From positions 1 to 64,000 of the forward strand of contig JAPSLM010000008.1 of the NCBI GenBank assembly GCA_031180825.1: a stretch of 64,000 nt of DNA, written 5' to 3'. Below are positions 8,803-16,385 of the stretch, piece after piece; positions within the stretch are counted from its first letter, which is position 1; each line of letters starts with the position of its first letter. The stretch is from Paenibacillus sp. (GTDB lineage Bacteria > Bacillota > Bacilli > Paenibacillales > NBRC-103111). The notes beneath the pieces are model-generated. The model ran no database searches and was not told the DNA's origin. It worked only from the letters and a program-made list of their open reading frames with translations. The position numbers and the translations under genes were made by a program.

Positions 8803-9807
8803 ATGAAAAAGCTTACGTTCGCGCTCGTCTCGCTGCTGCTCGGCACAAGCCTGCTGGCGGCCGGGCCGCTCGAATCGCCCCCCGCGCATGCGGTAGAGGA
8901 AACGAAGCCATCGGCTCCTCCGTCCTCGACGCCGATGGAATCGGCAACCGACATTGCCGCTCCGACGCTGCAAGCGGCCGTGGAACGGTTTATGACCCAG
9001 CTCGCGCTGCAGCCCGGCTTCGAGTCGTGGCAGCAGGCGTCTTGGACAAGCTATCCGCTCGGGCCGGGCATGCACGGCTGGGTCATCATCGTAAGCGCCG
9101 ACGGCTCGGAAGCGGGCTATCTGGTCATCCACGCCGGAGAACCGGATACGTACCGGCTGACCGAGTACGGCACAGGCTCCTATCCGTTATTCAGCTTGCA
9201 AACGCTGCATCGAAGCTTGGTGCAGCTTGAACTTATCGAATATCCTTATCAAACCGAGAGATTATACTTCGGTCCGCTGCAGGCCCTCTGGAAAATTACC
9301 ATACAGAACGCGGACCGCATCTGGTATATCGACGCCAAGACCGGCGAGGAAATGCCCTTCGCCGGCGACGCCAAGCTGCCCAAGAGCAACGCGGCGCCCG
9401 CGCCGAACGTCCAGGCATTCACCAATACCGATGCCAAGCATACGATAAAAGAAAGCGGACAAACGGAGCCGGCGGAGCCTTATGCCCGCCTGCCGTGGGT
9501 GCAAAGCGAACCGGGCAAGCCGCTCCCCTTCGACGAGCTGAAGCAGTCGATCGCTCAAGGAAGCAAGCCGGTGTACGCCGCCAAGCTTTACGAAGGCAGC
9601 GTAACCGTGCCGCTTCCCGTCGCAGGCTTTCAAGTGTGGTCCAGCGGAGATCGCTTCGTGCAATTCCGGCAGGACGACGACCGCTTTCTTCCTTACGAGA
9701 CGCTGCAGCGTCTTGGCAGCTTTTACCCTTTACCTACGGTTTTCTCCTCTTCCCTATATAGAAAAGCTTCCCGCCTGACGGCAAGAAGCTTTTCCTTTTT
9801 TTTATAG
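8803..9807 (+). CDS. Secreted protein of unknown function
   Basis: A 334-residue protein with a classical signal peptide (MKKLTFALVSLLLGTSLLAAG, cleavage likely after AHA at about residue 30). The mature part has a stretch (WKITIQNADRIWYIDAKTGEEM, about 165-185, shown here in two pieces: WKITIQNADRIW and YIDAKTGEEM) that resembles PepSY-like folds, but I do not assign a family. The start at 8803 is chosen for its signal peptide and the CAGGTGAAA site. Oddly, the frame continues through the intrinsic terminator at 9761..9802 and stops only at 9807, so the last ~15 residues are encoded by the hairpin and T tract. A lost stop or a frameshift near the 3' end is likely. Confidence 0.6.
   Translation: MKKLTFALVSLLLGTSLLAAGPLESPPAHAVEETKPSAPPSSTPMESATDIAAPTLQAAVERFMTQLALQPGFESWQQASWTSYPLGPGMHGWVIIVSADGSEAGYLVIHAGEPDTYRLTEYGTGSYPLFSLQTLHRSLVQLELIEYPYQTERLYFGPLQALWKITIQNADRIWYIDAKTGEEMPFAGDAKLPKSNAAPAPNVQAFTNTDAKHTIKESGQTEPAEPYARLPWVQSEPGKPLPFDELKQSIAQGSKPVYAAKLYEGSVTVPLPVAGFQVWSSGDRFVQFRQDDDRFLPYETLQRLGSFYPLPTVFSSSLYRKASRLTARSFSFFL
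9761..9802 (+). terminator. Intrinsic terminator inside the 3' end of the preceding frame
   Basis: A 10-bp stem GAAAAGCTTC / GAAGCTTTTC (9761..9770 with 9785..9794), with an inner GCC/GGC pairing, is followed by a T tract to 9802. It lies entirely inside the open frame of the secreted protein, which is unusual. Confidence 0.85.
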
Positions 9808-9830
9808 GTTTTTTCGCTGTTTAACCTCTT

Positions 9831-10061
9831 TCACCGCTCCGCTCTTTTGCCCAGGCTTTTCCCGAGACGCCGGACCCCTTCCCGCAAGGGCTTCGTCCAC
9901 ATGCCGAGCGCCACCGGCAGCATGCCGAACCAGCGGTACTGCCACGGCTCCTTGCCTTCCTTCCGGTCCGCCCGTACCTGCCTGCGCACCTCCTTCGGCA
10001 TCTCGATGTACCGGACGAACCGCTCCGTTACATATTTCACAAGCTCGTCGCTTTTCGCCAT
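9831..10061 (-). CDS. yqzE: YqzE family small protein
   Basis: A 76-residue basic protein. The YqzE signature is clear: an N-terminal helix ending ELVKYVTERFVRYIEMPKE, then RADRKEGKEPWQYRWFGM and a short hydrophobic segment MLPVALGMW. In B. subtilis yqzE lies next to the comG competence operon, but no function is established and no com genes are seen here. The ATG at 10061 is preferred over a GTG four codons upstream because that GTG lies inside the ribosome binding site GAGGTG. It is divergent from yjdF. Confidence 0.8.
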   Translation of the reverse strand: MAKSDELVKYVTERFVRYIEMPKEVRRQVRADRKEGKEPWQYRWFGMLPVALGMWTKPLREGVRRLGKSLGKRAER

Positions 10062-10102
10062 GTTGCCGTTCACCTCTACATCCTAGTATGATCCTCTCCC
10101 GG

Positions 10103-10132
10103 TTGCGGTAAACCTGCGCTTCGTCCTATAAT
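10103..10132 (+). promoter_or_regulatory. Promoter of the yjdF leader
   Basis: TTGCGG (10103..10108), an 18-bp spacer and a perfect TATAAT (10127..10132) sit just upstream of the structured leader. A transcription start near 10139 would place the first riboswitch helix at the very 5' end of the RNA. Confidence 0.6.
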
Positions 10133-10136
10133 GAAA

Positions 10137-10248
10137 GCGAGCGTAAAATCGCGGTCCGGTTGGTAGCCCGGATGCACGTGGTGTCCCGGTTTCATGAGGC
10201 CGGAACCCCGTGTCATATCCTTCCCCCCTCGGGATGTCCATCGCTCGC
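10137..10248 (+). ncRNA. Probable yjdF riboswitch (azaaromatic-sensing class)
   Basis: The leader between promoter and yjdF is closed by a perfect 7-bp helix, GCGAGCG (10137..10143) with CGCTCGC (10242..10248). Inside are conserved-looking blocks, CGGTTGGTAGCCCGGATGCAC and GTCCCGGTTTCATGAGG, which I recall as typical of the yjdF RNA motif. The gene downstream encodes YjdF, the usual partner of this riboswitch class, known to bind azaaromatic compounds and to control translation. The yjdF ribosome binding site starts about 8 nt after the closing helix, consistent with translational control. The match is from memory of the motif, not a covariance search. Confidence 0.7.
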
Positions 10249-10269
10249 AAGACGTAAGGAGGGGAAAGC

Positions 10270-10683
10270 ATGAAGCTTACCGTTTATTTTGAAGGTGAAT
10301 TTTGGGTAGGTGTGACGGAGCACGAAGCGGACGGCAAAGTCAAAGCGAGCCGTTACGTGTTCGGATCGGAGCCGTACGACGCCGAAGTGATGGAGTTCGT
10401 GCAGTTTCGGATGCTGCCGCTGCTCGCGCAAACGTCGGTCGGCGTCAGTATCGATGCCGCAGCCCGGCGGAGCCGTATCAATCCGAAGCGGCTCGCCCGC
10501 GAAGCCGCCCGCGAGACGGAGCGCCAAGGCATTCGAAGCGCAGCGCAGGAAGCGCTGAGGCTGGAGCTGGAGCACCGCAAGAAGACGCGCAAGATCGTCT
10601 CCCGGGAGCAGCGTGAGGCCGAGAAGGAACGCAAACGCGAAATCGCCATTCAAAAAGCGAAAGCCAAGCACCGCGGCCGGTAA
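10270..10683 (+). CDS. yjdF: YjdF family protein (DUF2992)
   Basis: A 137-residue protein with the YjdF layout. The N-terminal beta-rich part opens MKLTVYFEGEFWVGV and continues VFGSEPYDAEVMEFV. The C-terminal half is a highly charged Arg/Lys/Glu helix (EHRKKTRKIVSREQ). The biochemical role is unknown; control by an azaaromatic-binding riboswitch suggests a part in handling toxic heteroaromatic compounds. The ATG has AAGGAGGGG upstream. It stands alone, ending at a strong hairpin shared with argS. Confidence 0.85.
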   Translation: MKLTVYFEGEFWVGVTEHEADGKVKASRYVFGSEPYDAEVMEFVQFRMLPLLAQTSVGVSIDAAARRSRINPKRLAREAARETERQGIRSAAQEALRLELEHRKKTRKIVSREQREAEKERKREIAIQKAKAKHRGR

Positions 10684-10691
10684 CGGTCGCG

Positions 10692-10753
10692 GGCAAAAAA
10701 ACACCCGGATGCCGGGCTGTCTGCGACAGTCCGGACAAACGGGTGTTTTTGCC
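10692..10753. terminator. Bidirectional terminator between yjdF and argS
   Basis: Arms GGCAAAAAAACACCCG (10692..10707) and CGGGTGTTTTTGCC (10740..10753) pair with a GC-rich inner hairpin. T-rich 3' arms arise in both directions, so it can serve yjdF and the convergent argS. Confidence 0.85.
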
Positions 10754-10765
10754 ATGGTATGAGGT

Positions 10766-12475
10766 TTAAATTTTCTCCGGCGCCTCGAGACCGATCAGCG
10801 CCAAACCGTTCTTCAGCGTAATCCTTACGGACTCCACGAGGGCAAGACGCGCTTTGCGCACTTCGGCGTCTTCCGCCTTCAAAATCTTGCATTCATGATA
10901 AAAACGGTTGAAGCTTTGCGCCAGATCGACCAAATACCGGCTGATAATGGAAGGCTCCAGCTTATGCATCGCCTGCTCGACCCGTTCCTTGAACAAATAC
11001 AGCTGCTTCAGCACGCCTTGCGCCTCTTCGTTTTCCAGGTGCTTCGGATCGAAGCCTTCGAACGACTGCGTCTCCGACGGATCGGCTTTGGCCAGTACGC
11101 TGCACGCCCGCGCATGCGTGTACTGCACGTAGGGACCGGTTTCGCCTTCGAAATTCAGCGCCTCGTCCCAGGAGAAGACGATATCTTTAATCCGGTTGTT
11201 GCTCAAATCGTTGAAAATAATCGCCCCGACGCCGACCTTGCGTGCAACCTCGTCTTTATTGTCCAGATTCGGATTTTTCTCTTCAATAATCTCGCGGGTC
11301 TTCTCGATCGCTTTGCCGAGCAGATCCTCGAGGTTGATGACATTGCCCTTCCGGGTCGACAGCTTCGCGCCTTCCAAGCTGACTTTACCGAACGGCACGT
11401 GCAGCATTTGCTTCGACCAATCGTAGCCCATCAGCTCGATCACTTTGAACAGCTGGTTAAAATGCAGGCTTTGCCCCGCATCGGTCACATAGATGCCTTT
11501 GTCAAAATCGTACGTGTTCTTGCGGTACTTGGCCGCCGCCACGTCGCGCGTATGGTACAGCGTGCCGCCGTCCTTTTTCACCATGAGCGCCGGAGGCATA
11601 TTGAATTGGTCGAGCCGGACGAGAAGCGCTCCGCCGTCTTCTTCCAGCAGGTTTTTCGCCTTAAGCTCGTCCAGAACCTCCGCCATTTTATCGTTGTAGA
11701 AGCTTTCGCCGGCATACGAATCGAACTTCACGCCGAGCAGATCGTACATCTTGTGGAACTCCTTCAAGCTGATGTCCACAAACCAGCGCCACAGCCTGTG
11801 CGCCTCTTCGTCTCCCTGCTCCAGCTTCACGAACCACGAGCGCGCTTCGTCCTCCAGCTCCGGCTTCACGTCGGCTTCGTCATGAAACTTGACGTAAATG
11901 CGCTGCAGCTCGTCGATGCCTTCCGCTTCGACGGCCGCCTGGTCCCCCCACAGCTTGTAGGCGACGATCAGCTTGCCGAACTGCGTGCCCCAGTCTCCGA
12001 GATGGTTGACGCCCACGCTGTTATATCCCATAAAGTTGAAAATGTTATAAAGCGCATTCCCGATCACCGTGGAGCGGAGATGCCCGATATGGAACGTCTT
12101 CGCGATGTTCGGCGAGGAGAAGTCGATGACAATGTTCCGACCTTGACCGTATTCCTGCGAGCCGTAACGGTCTTGGCGCGCCAATACTTCACCGACGACT
12201 TCTTTGGCGAAATCGGCCGGGTTCAAAAATACGTTAAAATAGCCGGACACCGCGTCGACCCGCTGAACGGACGCATTGTCGCTCCAGCCCGCCTTGAGCT
12301 CTTCCGCAATCGCCTGCGGCGCCTTCCGCAGCTGCTTGCTAAGCTTGAAGCAGGGCAGCGACAAATCCCCCATCTGCGGATTCGGCGGATACTCGATCAG
12401 CTCCGCCAGCGCTTCCTGCGATACGCCTTCGAGCTTTGCCGCCAGCTGCCCGGCCAACCATTGTTTGTAATTCAT
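10766..12475 (-). CDS. argS: Arginyl-tRNA synthetase
   Basis: A class I aminoacyl-tRNA synthetase that charges tRNA-Arg. The 569-residue product has the N-terminal Arg-S additional domain (about 1-90), the HIGH signature as FHIGHLRS (about 132), the KMSKS-equivalent loop as LSTRKGNVI (about 375), and the helical DALR anticodon-binding domain at the C-terminus (from about 450). The ATG follows AAAGGGGCAC. A strong promoter lies ~130 bp upstream, leaving a leader with a stable hairpin. It is convergent with yjdF across a bidirectional terminator. Confidence 0.95.
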   Translation of the reverse strand: MNYKQWLAGQLAAKLEGVSQEALAELIEYPPNPQMGDLSLPCFKLSKQLRKAPQAIAEELKAGWSDNASVQRVDAVSGYFNVFLNPADFAKEVVGEVLARQDRYGSQEYGQGRNIVIDFSSPNIAKTFHIGHLRSTVIGNALYNIFNFMGYNSVGVNHLGDWGTQFGKLIVAYKLWGDQAAVEAEGIDELQRIYVKFHDEADVKPELEDEARSWFVKLEQGDEEAHRLWRWFVDISLKEFHKMYDLLGVKFDSYAGESFYNDKMAEVLDELKAKNLLEEDGGALLVRLDQFNMPPALMVKKDGGTLYHTRDVAAAKYRKNTYDFDKGIYVTDAGQSLHFNQLFKVIELMGYDWSKQMLHVPFGKVSLEGAKLSTRKGNVINLEDLLGKAIEKTREIIEEKNPNLDNKDEVARKVGVGAIIFNDLSNNRIKDIVFSWDEALNFEGETGPYVQYTHARACSVLAKADPSETQSFEGFDPKHLENEEAQGVLKQLYLFKERVEQAMHKLEPSIISRYLVDLAQSFNRFYHECKILKAEDAEVRKARLALVESVRITLKNGLALIGLEAPEKI

Positions 12476-12540
12476 ACACGATGTGCCCCTTTCTTCGAAC
12501 GAACGCCGTCATCCCAGCCGTACGTCTTTCATACAAGAAA

Positions 12541-12635
12541 GCACCCCGGTCGGGGTGCCGTTTTTCAACGTCGCACTTAGGTTTTGCCAGCCTTTGCATA
12601 TGTTCCATTATATCGGGCGCGAAAAACCGAGTCAA
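12541..12635 (-). promoter_or_regulatory. argS promoter and leader hairpin
   Basis: On the minus strand, TTGACT (complement of 12630..12635), a 17-bp spacer and TATAAT (complement of 12607..12612) make a near-consensus sigma-A promoter. The ~125-nt leader contains a perfect GC-rich hairpin GCACCCCG..CGGGGTGC (12541..12558) followed by TTTCTTG, which resembles a weak attenuator. I find no T-box sequence. A frame that starts at the ATG near the transcription start crosses this leader and is rich in arginine codons, but it lacks a Shine-Dalgarno site. Confidence 0.6.
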
Positions 12636-12782
12636 GCCGGGTTTGCTGCGTCAGCTCAAGGATTTTGCCCTTCCGGCGGCACTTCGTTCCGGCATGCGCG
12701 CGATTTTTGTATGAAATTTGGACACCGACGAAAAAATAAGGGAGGAAATCCAAAACAACCTTTAATAAGGAGGCATTCGTTC

Positions 12783-13223
12783 ATGCCGTTGGTTCCTTTC
12801 GAACCGTTCAGACACGTCGATCGTTGGAAAAAAGAAATGGACAGATTTTTTAACGAGGGGCTGCCTTCCGCATTCGGATTCCAGCAGGAGTTCGGCGCGC
12901 CGCGGATGGACGTCTACGAAACCGAGAGAGAGGTCATCGCCCACTGCGAGATTCCGGGTCTGGAGAAAAAAGAGGACGTGGACATCCATGTGGAGCATCA
13001 GACGCTCACGATTGTCGGCACCGTACACAATGTCCAGGAAGCGAAAGAAGAGCAGTTTCACCGCAAGGAGCGCTATACCGGCCGCTTTCAGCGCACGGTA
13101 GCGCTGCCGGCGGAAGTGGAGGCCGAGGGCACGGTCGCCACCTACAAGAACGGCATTCTTGAAGTGAAAATGCCCAAGACTCAGAACAACGCCAGAAAGC
13201 GGATCGACGTGGAATTTCATTGA
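12783..13223 (+). CDS. Hsp20/alpha-crystallin small heat-shock protein
   Basis: An ATP-independent holdase chaperone. The 146-residue protein has an N-terminal Phe/Trp-rich arm (FEPFRHVDRWKKEMDRFF), an alpha-crystallin domain from about residue 38 (PRMDVYETEREVIAHCEIPG) through the conserved GILEVKMPK block (about 124-132), and a short C-terminal tail. The start at 12783 follows AATAAGGAGG; the longer upstream frame has no such site and overlaps the argS leader. No CIRCE inverted repeat is apparent upstream. Confidence 0.9.
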   Translation: MPLVPFEPFRHVDRWKKEMDRFFNEGLPSAFGFQQEFGAPRMDVYETEREVIAHCEIPGLEKKEDVDIHVEHQTLTIVGTVHNVQEAKEEQFHRKERYTGRFQRTVALPAEVEAEGTVATYKNGILEVKMPKTQNNARKRIDVEFH

Positions 13224-13365
13224 TTGGCGCCGTCCAATTGTAATCCAATTGAAATATGCTTTTCATCTTCCCTTAATGTACAGCCTTTATAATAAAGCTC
13301 GACCCCCTTTTTCATATAGATTCTCTCTCGACCCGCGGCCCGTTGCTTGCGGGTCGCTTTTTTTC
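13224..13365. other. Intergenic region with possible promoter and terminator
   Basis: A TATAAT at 13288..13293 lies 36 bp before the terminator hairpin at 13329..13364. A short transcript could arise here, but no good -35 box is visible, so I do not call a small RNA. Confidence 0.3.
13329..13364 (+). terminator. Intrinsic terminator downstream of hsp20
   Basis: An 8-bp stem CGACCCGC (13329..13336) with GCGGGTCG (13349..13356) is followed by CTTTTTTTCC. It is about 105 nt after the hsp20 stop. Confidence 0.8.
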
Positions 13366-13411
13366 CTAGAAAAAACCGGAGCTTCCGGCTGCCGCCGGTT
13401 CCCTCCGGTTT
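13366..13411 (-). terminator. Terminator of the GNAT gene
   Basis: Arms AACCGGA (13374..13380) and TCCGGTT (13404..13410) enclose a GC-rich loop. On the minus strand they are followed by TTTTTCTAGG just after the acetyltransferase stop. Confidence 0.6.
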
Positions 13412-13418
13412 ACGAATT

Positions 13419-13904
13419 TTAAAGCATCTTCTGCATCATGACGACATCCAGCAGCTTGCCGAATTTGAAGCCGACCTCGCGCATCGTGCCTACAGTATCG
13501 AATCCGAACTGCCGATGAATATGAATGCTGCTGCCGTTGCCCTCCACGACCCGCGAGAGCACCGTATGCAGCCCGGCCTTTTTCCCTTCGGCCAATACGG
13601 CTTCCAGCAGCTTTTTCCCCAGTCCCTGACCGCGGTGCCCGTCCCGGATATATAAGGAGAGCTCCGCCGTGCGCGCATAGGCCAGCCGGTCGGAGTACCG
13701 GTTCGCGGCAGCCCAGCCGAGAATCAAACCGGCGTCCTCGGCGACGACGACCGGGTAAGCTTCGCCGTGCTGCTCGAACCATTCCAACTGCTGCTCCAGC
13801 GTGCGCGGAACCGTATCGAACGTCGCTACCGTCGTTAACACGGCTTCGTTATAAATATCCAAAATGTGCGGTATATCCGCATGTCCGGCCCGTCTGATCT
13901 CCAT
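13419..13904 (-). CDS. GNAT N-acetyltransferase, phosphinothricin-acetyltransferase-like
   Basis: A 161-residue acetyl-CoA-dependent N-acetyltransferase. It has the PAT/YwnH-type layout: IRRAGHADIPHILDIYNEAV at the N-terminus, TVATFDTVPRTLEQQLEWF, and the acetyl-CoA pyrophosphate loop HRGQGLGKKLL (about 107-117), then SSIHIHRQFGFDTVG. Proteins of this type often acetylate phosphinothricin, methionine sulfoximine or similar amines, but the substrate here is not predictable. The ATG at 13904 is chosen because AGGGAG precedes it; an in-frame start seven codons upstream lacks a site. It is a single gene with its own terminator. Confidence 0.85.
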   Translation of the reverse strand: MEIRRAGHADIPHILDIYNEAVLTTVATFDTVPRTLEQQLEWFEQHGEAYPVVVAEDAGLILGWAAANRYSDRLAYARTAELSLYIRDGHRGQGLGKKLLEAVLAEGKKAGLHTVLSRVVEGNGSSIHIHRQFGFDTVGTMREVGFKFGKLLDVVMMQKML

Positions 13905-14001
13905 TAGAAGCCCGCTCCCTCTCACGAAATGCCAGCGATTTTTCCGCCTACTATAGCAAGGTTTCGCAAGAAATGCAAGACTGAGACCGGGAAGCGGTAT
14001 A

Positions 14002-15534
14002 TCATAGACCGAGAGTTTCCGTCATTTCCTTAAGCACCGTCTCATCCTTCATCATGCTCACGGCTTTTCGGAAGTCCGTATACATCACGCGGTCTTCGTC
14101 CAGAAACGGCACATGCTTGCGGCACTGGGCGTACACCCATGCCGTTCCCTTGCCCAGCCCGTCGGCTCCGCGGTAATCGGCCGCCTGCGAACCGCACAGC
14201 AGCTCGATGGCGACGACGTTGTACGCATTTTCGACGATTTTGGCCGCTTTTCTTGCGCCGATCGTTCCCATGCTCACGTGATCCTCTTGATTCGCCGAGC
14301 TCGGAATCGAATCGACGCTCGCCGGATGCGCCAGCGACTTGTTCTCGGACACGAGAGAAGCTGCGGCATACTGCGCGATCATGAAGCCCGAGTTCGTACC
14401 GCCGTACTTCGTCAGAAACGGCGGCAGCCCTCCGCTTAGCTGGGGATTGACCAGCCGTTCGATCCGCCGCTCCGATATATTGGCCAGCTCGGCCACCGCA
14501 ATCGAGAGAAAATCCATCGCCAGCGCAATCGGCTGGCCGTGAAAATTGCCGCCGGAGATCACTTTCTCCTGTTCGGTGAAAATGAGAGGATTGTCGGTTA
14601 CCGAATTCATCTCGATCACCAGTTTATCGTGGATATACTGCAGCGCGTCGGCCGAAGCGCCGTGAACCTGCGGTACGCAGCGCAGAGAATAAGCGTCCTG
14701 GACGCGCAGCTCCCCTTGATTCGTCATCAGGCGGCTGTCCCGGGTCAGGTTGCGGATATTCGAAGCGACCTGCTGCTGGCCGGCATGCGGACGGATGTCG
14801 TGGGTTTCCGGGTCAAACGCCTGCCTCACGCCCTGCAGGGCCTCGGCGGTTAGAGCGGCAGCGCAATCGGCCCATTTGGCCAGCTGCAGCGCGTCCCAGC
14901 AAGCCAACGCGCCGACGGCGGTCATGACTTGGGTCCCGTTGATCAGAGCCAGGCCCTCCTTCGCTTCAAGCGATACCGGCGCGATGCCCGCCTTGTCCAT
15001 GGCCGCTTTGCCGTCCAGCTTCTCTCCCCGGAACAACGCTTCCCCTTCCCCCATCATGACCAGCGCCAAATGGGACAGCGGGGCCAGGTCGCCGCTGGCG
15101 CCGAGCGAGCCTTTCTCGGGAATTAGCGGCACGACGCCTTTGTTCAGCATCTCGACCATCGTTTCAATAACGGAGTAGCGTATCCCGGAATAGCCTTGAA
15201 TCAAGGCGTTAATGCGCAGCAGCATAATCGCTCTCGCCACTTCCTCCGGAAACGGATCGCCGATCCCGCAAGCGTGGCTGCGAATCAAATTGACCTGGAG
15301 CGTCTTCGCGTCCTCGCTCGAAATGTACGTGTCGCTGAATTTGCCGAAGCCCGTGGTCAAGCCGTAGACGACCTTTTTCTCCGCCAGCAGCTTCTCGACG
15401 TATTGTCTGCTCTTCGTCACCTTCGCCCGGACCGAACCGTCGAGCTCGACTTCGCAGCCGTGGCGCGCCACGAGCACGACCTCCTGCAATGTCAGCTTGC
15501 CGCCGCCGATCGTAATAGGTGCCGTTTTGATCAT
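14002..15534 (-). CDS. hutH: Histidine ammonia-lyase
   Basis: HutH deaminates L-histidine to urocanate, the first step of histidine degradation. The MIO-forming triad is in GSLGASGDLAPLSH (Ala-Ser-Gly at about 144). Other family blocks are VYGLTTGFGKFSD, NGTQVMTA and SSANQEDHVSMG. The length (about 510) is normal. The start is ATG 15534 or the adjacent GTG 15537; both fit AAGGAGAG upstream. It lies 3' of hutP with an antitermination hairpin between, as in B. subtilis, so expression needs HutP bound with histidine. The rest of the pathway (hutU, hutI, hutG) is not in the window. Confidence 0.95.
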   Translation of the reverse strand: MIKTAPITIGGGKLTLQEVVLVARHGCEVELDGSVRAKVTKSRQYVEKLLAEKKVVYGLTTGFGKFSDTYISSEDAKTLQVNLIRSHACGIGDPFPEEVARAIMLLRINALIQGYSGIRYSVIETMVEMLNKGVVPLIPEKGSLGASGDLAPLSHLALVMMGEGEALFRGEKLDGKAAMDKAGIAPVSLEAKEGLALINGTQVMTAVGALACWDALQLAKWADCAAALTAEALQGVRQAFDPETHDIRPHAGQQQVASNIRNLTRDSRLMTNQGELRVQDAYSLRCVPQVHGASADALQYIHDKLVIEMNSVTDNPLIFTEQEKVISGGNFHGQPIALAMDFLSIAVAELANISERRIERLVNPQLSGGLPPFLTKYGGTNSGFMIAQYAAASLVSENKSLAHPASVDSIPSSANQEDHVSMGTIGARKAAKIVENAYNVVAIELLCGSQAADYRGADGLGKGTAWVYAQCRKHVPFLDEDRVMYTDFRKAVSMMKDETVLKEMTETLGL

Positions 15535-15564
15535 CACGAATCACTCTCCTTAAGAAATGGACAC

Positions 15565-15629
15565 AAAAAAAGAGGCCACACCAAATCAATGGTCATGACC
15601 TCTAAACGAAACTATAAGACTATGGTCTA
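15565..15629 (-). promoter_or_regulatory. HutP-dependent terminator/antiterminator with UAG triplets
   Basis: In the hutP-hutH spacer the minus-strand transcript first shows four UAG triplets (complement of CTA at 15627, 15620, 15612 and 15602, spaced 7, 8 and 10 nt). A hairpin follows (GAGGTCA..TGGCCTC, 15572..15602) with a seven-T tail (15565..15571). HutP is known to bind NAG-triplet repeats in this spacer in the presence of L-histidine and Mg2+, preventing termination. The layout here matches that mechanism closely. Confidence 0.8.
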
Positions 15630-15662
15630 AAATTATTCAATTGAAAACGCCGATCCGGTCAT

Positions 15663-16136
15663 TCAAATGTGGTTGATGCCGAAGCCCAGAACCTCATGCT
15701 CGAAGCCTTTTTTTGGAGCGCCAATCGTGCCGTACATGCATACGCAGATCCACTCCCCTTCGTCCTGCCGGTCCTGAGCCGTTGATAACGGACCGCGGAC
15801 AATGGCGAAGGTTAGTCCCACCGTGCGCAATACGTCCCGAATCTGGGGGGTTCCCCGGCTTATCCCCTGCAAAGCCTCCAGAATGGCGTGGTACAAGCCG
15901 TGCGTCTCCCGGTACCGCTTTTCATCGATGATCTGATTGTTTTTGGCAGCGGTTTCGATGGCCGCAATGACTTTCGCGCTGTCCATGGAGCCGACCTTCC
16001 CGACGGTATGCCGGTATCCGTCCGATTCCAGCTTCCGTACGATATCCGCCCCCATCTCGTGATCGTGCATCATCGTCAATAAGGCGGTTAATTTGCCGAT
16101 AGTAGAAGGGATCCCTTGCTGGCCCGTCACTTGCAT
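15663..16136 (-). CDS. hutP: HutP, histidine-responsive RNA-binding antiterminator
   Basis: HutP senses L-histidine and binds RNA as a hexamer to disrupt the terminator before hutH. The 157-residue product matches the family along its length: IGKLTALLTMMHDHE, GYRHTVGKVGSMDSAKVIAAIETAAK with the expected histidine-contacting segment, then HGLYHAILEALQG and FGINHI at the end. It is a few residues longer than the B. subtilis protein. The ATG has AGGAAAGGGG upstream. It is first in a hutP-hutH operon transcribed from a promoter near 16300. Confidence 0.95.
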   Translation of the reverse strand: MQVTGQQGIPSTIGKLTALLTMMHDHEMGADIVRKLESDGYRHTVGKVGSMDSAKVIAAIETAAKNNQIIDEKRYRETHGLYHAILEALQGISRGTPQIRDVLRTVGLTFAIVRGPLSTAQDRQDEGEWICVCMYGTIGAPKKGFEHEVLGFGINHI

Positions 16137-16249
16137 GCCCCTTTCCTGCGGAAAGCCACAATAAAAATAAAAAAGACGCTACAACAGCAAATGGGAAAGC
16201 TGCTTCCCGCTCGCTCCCATAAGACTTGCCTTGTATCGACCCGACTATA

Positions 16250-16328
16250 CGCTAAATTGTCTAAAAGGATTTTGCTTATCGCTAAAGTATCTAACGAAAA
16301 TTGTATCATACATCACGCGCGTTGACAA
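16250..16328 (-). promoter_or_regulatory. hut operon promoter and tandem 15-bp repeats
   Basis: On the minus strand TTGTCA (complement of 16323..16328), a 17-bp spacer and TACAAT (complement of 16300..16305) form a good promoter. Directly downstream are two direct repeats, CGCTAAATTGTCTAA (16250..16264) and CGCTAAAGTATCTAA (16280..16294) on the plus strand. They are 13/15 identical and exactly 30 bp apart. In the transcript they read as UUAG/UUUAG elements, so they could be a DNA operator or additional HutP-type RNA sites. Confidence 0.6.
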
Positions 16329-16385
16329 TGAGGCGTGCGAAGGCAAATGAAAGCAGGCCACTGCTGCTTCAACGCCTCCGGCTGT

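Noticed and set aside
10895..12580. Plus-strand frame of 561 codons opposite argS
   Set aside because: Antisense shadow of a strongly conserved gene; no site and no domain.
12476..12640. T-box riboswitch upstream of argS
   Set aside because: The conserved T-box sequence (AGGGTGG type) and specifier stem are absent.
13265..13364. Small RNA between a TATAAT box and the terminator downstream of hsp20
   Set aside because: No acceptable -35 element; the terminator is adequately explained by hsp20.
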